From: Scatosoma sp045577595
GTDB lineage: Bacteria > Bacillota > Clostridia > Christensenellales > Borkfalkiaceae
NCBI GenBank assembly: GCA_045577595.1
Contig: JAZNIR010000155.1
Location: 1 to 6,058, forward strand
Length of the DNA stretch: 6,058 bases
Reading direction: 5' to 3'
Part shown: piece by piece, positions 4,165-6,058 of the stretch
Layout: each line of letters starts with the position of its first letter
Numbering within the stretch: the stretch's first letter is position 1
Made by a program: the position numbers and the translations under genes
Notes under the pieces: generated by a model
What the model was told of the DNA's origin: nothing
The model's input: the letters and a program-made list of their open reading frames with translations, nothing else
The model's database searches: none

Positions 4165-4237
4165 CCGAAGCGGGCAAAACAGCGCCTGCGCTTGTTCTGT
4201 TTTGCCCGAACTTGTTCGGGTTACCCCGCTTTTTCGG
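4165..4237. repeat. Compound inverted repeats, candidate single-strand origin or packaging signal
   Basis: A perfect 12-bp stem (CGGGCAAAACAG at 4171-4182 with CTGTTTTGCCCG at 4197-4208) encloses a loop with a smaller hairpin (AGCGC-CT-GCGCT, 4181-4192). CCCGAA-CTTG-TTCGGG (4205-4220) overlaps its 3' end. Outer arms CCGAA-GCGGG (4165-4174) and CCCGC-TTT-TTCGG (4225-4237) can pair instead. Competing folds of this kind are typical of RNA-polymerase-recognised ssDNA origins and of filamentous-phage packaging hairpins. Confidence 0.6.
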
Positions 4238-4315
4238 TTTACCAACCTTTTAAAAGTCGCTTCCATCTTCATTTTTTCCTTTTTTACTTTTCGTAATAGC
4301 TGGGCGCGTCCGCTA

Positions 4316-4330
4316 CGTTTCACCGAAACG
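4316..4330. repeat. Small perfect hairpin in the origin region
   Basis: CGTTTC-ACC-GAAACG forms a 6-bp perfect stem with a 3-nt loop and no T run, so it is not a terminator. It may be part of the single-strand origin; the role is unknown. Confidence 0.4.
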
Positions 4331-4467
4331 GCTACACGCTTTCTCTTTTTATGTCTTCCGCTCTGCTATGGCTTTCGCAAATTCTTTTGTCCTAAAAACG
4401 CCCTAGACAGGCTTAAGGGGCTACGCCCGCGTTTTCTTAACGGACGGGGCTATTAAAGGAAAGGGTG

Positions 4468-4487
4468 AAAAGCGGTTTCCCGCCTTT
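4468..4487 (-). terminator. Intrinsic terminator of the 43-aa/92-aa cassette
   Basis: Leftward the RNA folds as AAAGGCGG, loop GAAA, CCGCTTTT: an 8-bp stem (one G-U) closed by a stable tetraloop and ending in four T. It lies 60 bp past the stop of the 92-aa gene and protects the origin region from read-through. Confidence 0.65.
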
Positions 4488-4547
4488 ACTGATAGAACAA
4501 CTATTTTTATAAAACATCATAAGGTACATAGGTATAAACTTCGTCAA

Positions 4548-4826
4548 CTATTCTCCAAAAATGCTTTTTGTGCCGTTTTTGTTGTATTCGCTTTCTTTGA
4601 TAAAAGCAAATGAAATTTTATATCCCAAACCTATCATATCTTTCAGCTTTGAAATGAAACGGTCTATCGAACTTTCATTGATTTGCCGTATTCCGATAGC
4701 GAAGTTAAATCCGTATCCGTCGTTTTCGTCGGTGTAAATATCAATTCTTTTGGCTTTGTCGGGTTGAACGTCGCCGTGGTTGTAGCTCCCTTCTTCAAAT
4801 ATTTCAATAATTTTTGCCTCTTTCAT
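4548..4826 (-). CDS. 92-aa hypothetical protein
   Basis: I do not recognise this acidic soluble protein. It appears to be a small alpha/beta fold: a strand (AKIIEIFEEGSYN), a second strand (KRIDIYTDEND), then YGFNFAIGIRQI. A long helix follows (ESSIDRFISKLKDMIGLG) and then another strand (YKISFAFIKESE). There is no membrane segment, HTH or catalytic motif I can name. The start is firm: AAGGAG lies 8 nt before the ATG. It is the second gene of the leftward cassette from the promoter at 5183-5155, 129 bp after the 43-aa gene. That gap contains a divergent promoter and a probable small RNA. An intrinsic terminator follows. Being under the second XRE-type switch suggests a regulatory or host-takeover protein, but that is context only. 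Confidence 0.65.
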   Translation of the reverse strand: MKEAKIIEIFEEGSYNHGDVQPDKAKRIDIYTDENDGYGFNFAIGIRQINESSIDRFISKLKDMIGLGYKISFAFIKESEYNKNGTKSIFGE

Positions 4827-4848
4827 TTTTTTATCTCCTTAATTTTAC

Positions 4849-4877
4849 TTGACTTTATTTTTTATTCCTGCTATACT
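4849..4877 (+). promoter_or_regulatory. Strong rightward promoter of the small RNA
   Basis: TTGACT (4849-4854), a 17-bp spacer and TATACT (4872-4877) make a near-consensus sigma-A promoter, with start expected at 4883-4885. No open frame with a ribosome site follows; a hairpin begins at once and a terminator follows within 70 bp. Confidence 0.75.
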
Positions 4878-4882
4878 TTATA

Positions 4883-4957
4883 GGTCAAGGGGTGGCAGGT
4901 ACACCCCCCGACCCTTAAACCGTCCTTACGTTTTGGCTCGTGGGCGGTTTTCTCTTT
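4883..4957 (+). ncRNA. Probable ~70-nt regulatory small RNA, antisense to the 43-aa/92-aa mRNA
   Basis: Directly after the promoter the sequence folds into hairpin 1: GGTC, AA, GGGGTG, a 7-nt loop (GCAGGTA), CACCCC, CC, GACC. The two arms pair perfectly around a symmetric internal loop (4883-4913). Hairpin 2 pairs AAACCGTCC (4917-4925) with GGGCGGTTT (4942-4950) around a 16-nt loop and runs into TTTTCTCTTT, forming an intrinsic terminator. The unit holds no ribosome site or frame. It is transcribed against the leftward cassette and reaches the stop codon of the 43-aa gene, so it is a cis-antisense or counter-transcribed RNA candidate. Trans action on Rep expression, or a second ssDNA origin, are alternatives. 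I recognise no known RNA family here. Confidence 0.65.
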
Positions 4958-5087
4958 ATTCCGTTTTTATACGGGCAAGAGCTTCCCGAAACTCTTCTAA
5001 CGTTTCGCACTTATCCGCAATCTCTACGATTGCTTGCAATAATGCTTGCGTTACGTTCATTTCTACTTTCTCCTTGTCTTTATTCAT
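4956..5087 (-). CDS. 43-aa hypothetical protein, first gene of the second leftward cassette
   Basis: A short gene with an ideal ribosome site (AGGAGG, 9 nt before the ATG) encodes a hydrophilic peptide. It starts MNKDKEKVEMNVTQ and continues with an amphipathic helical stretch (ALLQAIVEIADKCET, then LEEFREALARIKTE). It is probably all-helical, without a membrane segment. It follows a TTGACT-17-TATAAT promoter by about 65 nt and lies opposite the XRE/Cro-like gene, as early regulators or anti-repressors do in phage switches. I cannot assign a function. The strong ribosome site, clean frame and position right after a promoter make it a real gene in my view, despite its size. The small RNA on the other strand ends over its stop codon. 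Confidence 0.7.
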   Translation of the reverse strand: MNKDKEKVEMNVTQALLQAIVEIADKCETLEEFREALARIKTE

Positions 5088-5154
5088 TGCTTATACCTCC
5101 TTTTTTATTTTTTTACCTGCTCGGTTTCGGTTTCCCTTAACCTTTTGTAATTAT

Positions 5155-5183
5155 ATTATATCATATTTTTCTAATATAGTCAA
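5155..5183 (-). promoter_or_regulatory. Leftward promoter of the 43-aa/92-aa cassette
   Basis: The minus strand reads TTGACT (5183-5178), a 17-bp spacer and a perfect TATAAT (5160-5155). It is the mirror image of the rightward promoter 60 bp away. An imperfect operator (5161-5174) fills most of the spacer. Confidence 0.8.
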
Positions 5184-5226
5184 GTAAAAACTAATACTTT
5201 TTATAATATTTTTTAGAAAAATCTAA
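5161..5226. promoter_or_regulatory. Operator palindromes between the divergent promoters
   Basis: TTAGAAAAATCTAA (5213-5226) is a 14-bp near-perfect inverted repeat (TTAGA-N4-TCTAA). A related site, TTAGAAAAATATGA on the minus strand (5174-5161), lies in the leftward promoter spacer and keeps one half-site intact. A third, weak match may exist at 5181-5194. The sequence differs from the ACAAG/CTTGT operators of the other switch, so the 70-aa XRE protein is the likelier ligand. Confidence 0.5.
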
Positions 5227-5244
5227 TTTTTTATTTATTTTCCC

Positions 5245-5273
5245 TTGACTTTATCTATATTTTATAATATAAT
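5245..5273 (+). promoter_or_regulatory. Rightward promoter of the Cro-like gene
   Basis: TTGACT (5245-5250), a 17-bp spacer and TATAAT (5268-5273). The start point is expected near 5280, at or just before the AGGAGG ribosome site (5280-5285), giving a leader of under 20 nt. Confidence 0.8.
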
Positions 5274-5296
5274 AACCACAGGAGGCGTAAAAAAAT

Positions 5297-5509
5297 ATGA
5301 TAAATTTAACTGAAAAATTAAAAATTGCTATGATAAAAACCGAAGTTAATCAAATTGACCTTGCAAGCCGAACAGGACAAACACAAAGCAACCTTTCGCA
5401 AAAATTCACGACAAATAATTTTAAACTATCGGAATATCAAAAACTTGTTAACGCGTTAGGCTGTACGCTTGAAATTAATATCGTATTACCTAACGGCGAA
5501 AAGGTTTAA
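5297..5509 (+). CDS. Small XRE/Cro-like DNA-binding protein (70 aa)
   Basis: The protein is essentially a bare HTH domain: helix 1 (LTEKLKIAMIKTEV), then NQIDLASRTGQTQSNLSQKF (18-37) as the helix-turn-helix. FKLSEYQKLVNALGCTLEINIVLPNG follows, ending in a beta strand as in Cro-type dimers. Similar 65-75-aa regulators, with the turn TGQ[ST]..NLS.KF and the end LGC..E, are common in Clostridia mobile elements. The ribosome site AGGAGG lies 11 nt before the ATG. It is single-gene, divergent from the 43-aa gene, and its stop lies at the foot of a terminator. It likely controls both divergent promoters through the TTAGA/TCTAA sites. It is distinct from the 87-aa XRE protein at 1209 and seems to form a second, independent switch. 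Confidence 0.85.
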   Translation: MINLTEKLKIAMIKTEVNQIDLASRTGQTQSNLSQKFTTNNFKLSEYQKLVNALGCTLEINIVLPNGEKV

Positions 5510-5535
5510 AAACAGGGGCTATGCCCTTGTTTTTT
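5508..5535. terminator. Bidirectional intrinsic terminator
   Basis: AAAAACAGGGGC, loop TAT, GCCCTTGTTTTT form a 12-bp stem (one G-T) with a T run to the right and an A run to the left. It separates the convergent Cro-like gene (stop at 5507-5509) and the Zot/pI-like gene (stop at 5537-5535); both stop codons lie at its edges. Confidence 0.9.
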
Positions 5536-6058
5536 TATGTTTTCTTCATATCTTCGGGGCGCGCCAACGGATGCGCGTCCAAAAACGCGTTTATATCGTC
5601 GATGGAAAGCGTTTCGTTCGGGTATTCCAAATATTCATACCCGTGTTTTTCGATACCCCACAAGAAATAAGGAACGCCCGAAAAGCTGTTATAATAATCA
5701 AAGATATTGCCAAACACACGGAAACGCCCGCGCTCTACTACGGAAAGCTTTATTTTTATACCAACCGTCGCAAGCTCTTTCACAACGTCATTTAATTGAT
5801 TGTGTATATAAATAAACTTCCAACGGCGGACTTTCCAAAAGAAGAAAAACCGCCCGTCGTAGCTTGTTTCTATATGGTAAATCCCTACCGTCATACGCCG
5901 TACGGCTTTATCAAGCGCGCTATCTACTTGACAATCAAAAATAACCGTCAAAAGGTTATGACGAACGTATTTTAAAAGATTGATTAAATAAGTGTTCAAT
6001 TCTTGATAATCGCGACAAAACAAAAGAACGTCCGCTTCTTGGATATAAACAACGCTTC
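5535..6058 (-). CDS. C-terminal half of a Zot/pI-like assembly ATPase, cut by the right edge
   Basis: The 173 visible residues start inside the ATPase core. SVVYIQEAD is the Walker B strand (hhhhxEAD, with Gln where Asp is usual). A helical part follows (YQELNTYLINLLKYVRHN), then LTVIFDCQVDSALDKAVRRM, the sensor-like strand and arginine segment. Further on, VFGNIFDYYNSFSG recalls the YxxYDT element. Order and spacing follow filamentous-phage gene I proteins closely: about 45 residues from Walker B to the QxxxxDKxxR segment, then a Y-Y-D/N-S element near the end of the domain. Such ATPases drive virion assembly at the inner membrane. Unusually, no transmembrane helix follows; the protein stops about 45 residues past the YYNSF element with a hydrophilic tail. 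The upstream part, including the P-loop, lies beyond the edge. A plasmid FtsK/HerA-like ATPase is the main alternative. Confidence 0.6.
   Translation of the reverse strand, partial: SVVYIQEADVLLFCRDYQELNTYLINLLKYVRHNLLTVIFDCQVDSALDKAVRRMTVGIYHIETSYDGRFFFFWKVRRWKFIYIHNQLNDVVKELATVGIKIKLSVVERGRFRVFGNIFDYYNSFSGVPYFLWGIEKHGYEYLEYPNETLSIDDINAFLDAHPLARPEDMKKT

Larger units (their letters stand above)
4048..4467. other. Non-coding origin region (predicted double- and single-strand origins)
   Basis: About 420 bp holds no convincing gene but is packed with secondary structure and is much G+C-richer (4085-4240 especially) than the flanking genes. From left to right it contains a DnaA box, a 16-bp palindrome, a nick-type hairpin, an alternating repeat tract, a large compound hairpin and a small perfect hairpin (4316-4330). 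It lies immediately upstream of the RHH-rep pair, where RepB-type elements keep their double-strand origin. The compound hairpins suit a single-strand origin, or in an inovirus the packaging signal and minus-strand origin. The function is inferred from position and structure. Confidence 0.65.

Noticed and set aside
4048..4456. Open frames on both strands across the origin region (about 90 and 116 codons)
   Set aside because: Their peptides are translations of hairpins and the CG/CA repeat (for example His-Thr-His-Ala runs), with no ribosome sites.
4849..5187. Rightward frames (112 and 66 codons) over the small RNA and the 43-aa gene
   Set aside because: No ribosome site; they run through terminator and hairpin sequences, and the 43-aa gene on the other strand has a better start signal.
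5469..5815. Rightward frames (108 and 92 codons) opposite the Zot/pI-like gene
   Set aside because: Antisense to a recognisable protein, cross a terminator, and lack ribosome sites.
1..6058. CRISPR array, tRNA/rRNA genes, transposase or integrase genes, direct terminal repeats
   Set aside because: None seen on either strand; the only tandem repeat is the 10-bp set at the origin, and the window ends share no repeat.

Overview
The window is about 6 kb of AT-rich DNA with strong Shine-Dalgarno sites (AGGAGG, AAGGAG), near-consensus promoters of the TTGACW-17-TATAAT type, intrinsic terminators and the standard code (Trp is TGG). This points to a small mobile replicon of a low-GC Gram-positive host (Bacillota, Clostridia-like). 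It combines an HUH rolling-circle Rep preceded by a ribbon-helix-helix gene, a structured origin, a small ssDNA-binding-like protein and the C-terminal half of a Zot/pI-like assembly ATPase. The best reading is a partial Gram-positive inovirus (filamentous phage) genome, or a plasmid or satellite related to one. No coat or adsorption gene is visible; these may lie in the part that is missing.

Layout. (1) 1-1190, leftward 'early/structural' arm: a consensus promoter at 1160-1132 drives a 67-aa protein, an ssDNA-binding-like protein, a 54-aa protein and a gene that runs off the left edge with a possible P-loop. Two terminator-like hairpins punctuate this arm. (2) 1100-2030, rightward 'control' arm: an XRE repressor and a CoiA-like zinc-ribbon protein, divergent from the first arm. 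Three evenly spaced 14-bp palindromes lie between the two arms. (3) 2043-4043, leftward replication operon: RHH/CopG-like, Rep, DUF3850 (ASCH-like), a 27-aa membrane microprotein, a basic 107-aa protein and a 78-aa protein. Its genes are tightly overlapped and it ends in a bidirectional terminator. (4) 4048-4467, non-coding origin region: perfect palindrome, DnaA box, nick-type hairpin, 35 bp of purine-pyrimidine alternation with 10-bp repeats, and large cruciforms. (5) 4468-5300, second switch: a leftward cassette of two small genes (43 and 92 aa) with a probable small RNA on the opposite strand between them. A divergent XRE/Cro-like gene (70 aa) is controlled by mirror-image promoters with an operator palindrome between them. 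(6) 5508-6058: a bidirectional terminator shared with the 3' end of the Zot/pI-like ATPase, which runs off the right edge.

Working model (inference): Rep and the origin carry out rolling-circle replication under RHH control, and the SSB-like protein coats the ssDNA. The Zot/pI ATPase would drive extrusion if coat genes exist outside the window. Two separate XRE/operator switches set expression of the two arms. The left-edge and right-edge ATPase fragments could be the two ends of one gene in a circular molecule, but the edges do not join in frame, so some DNA is missing.
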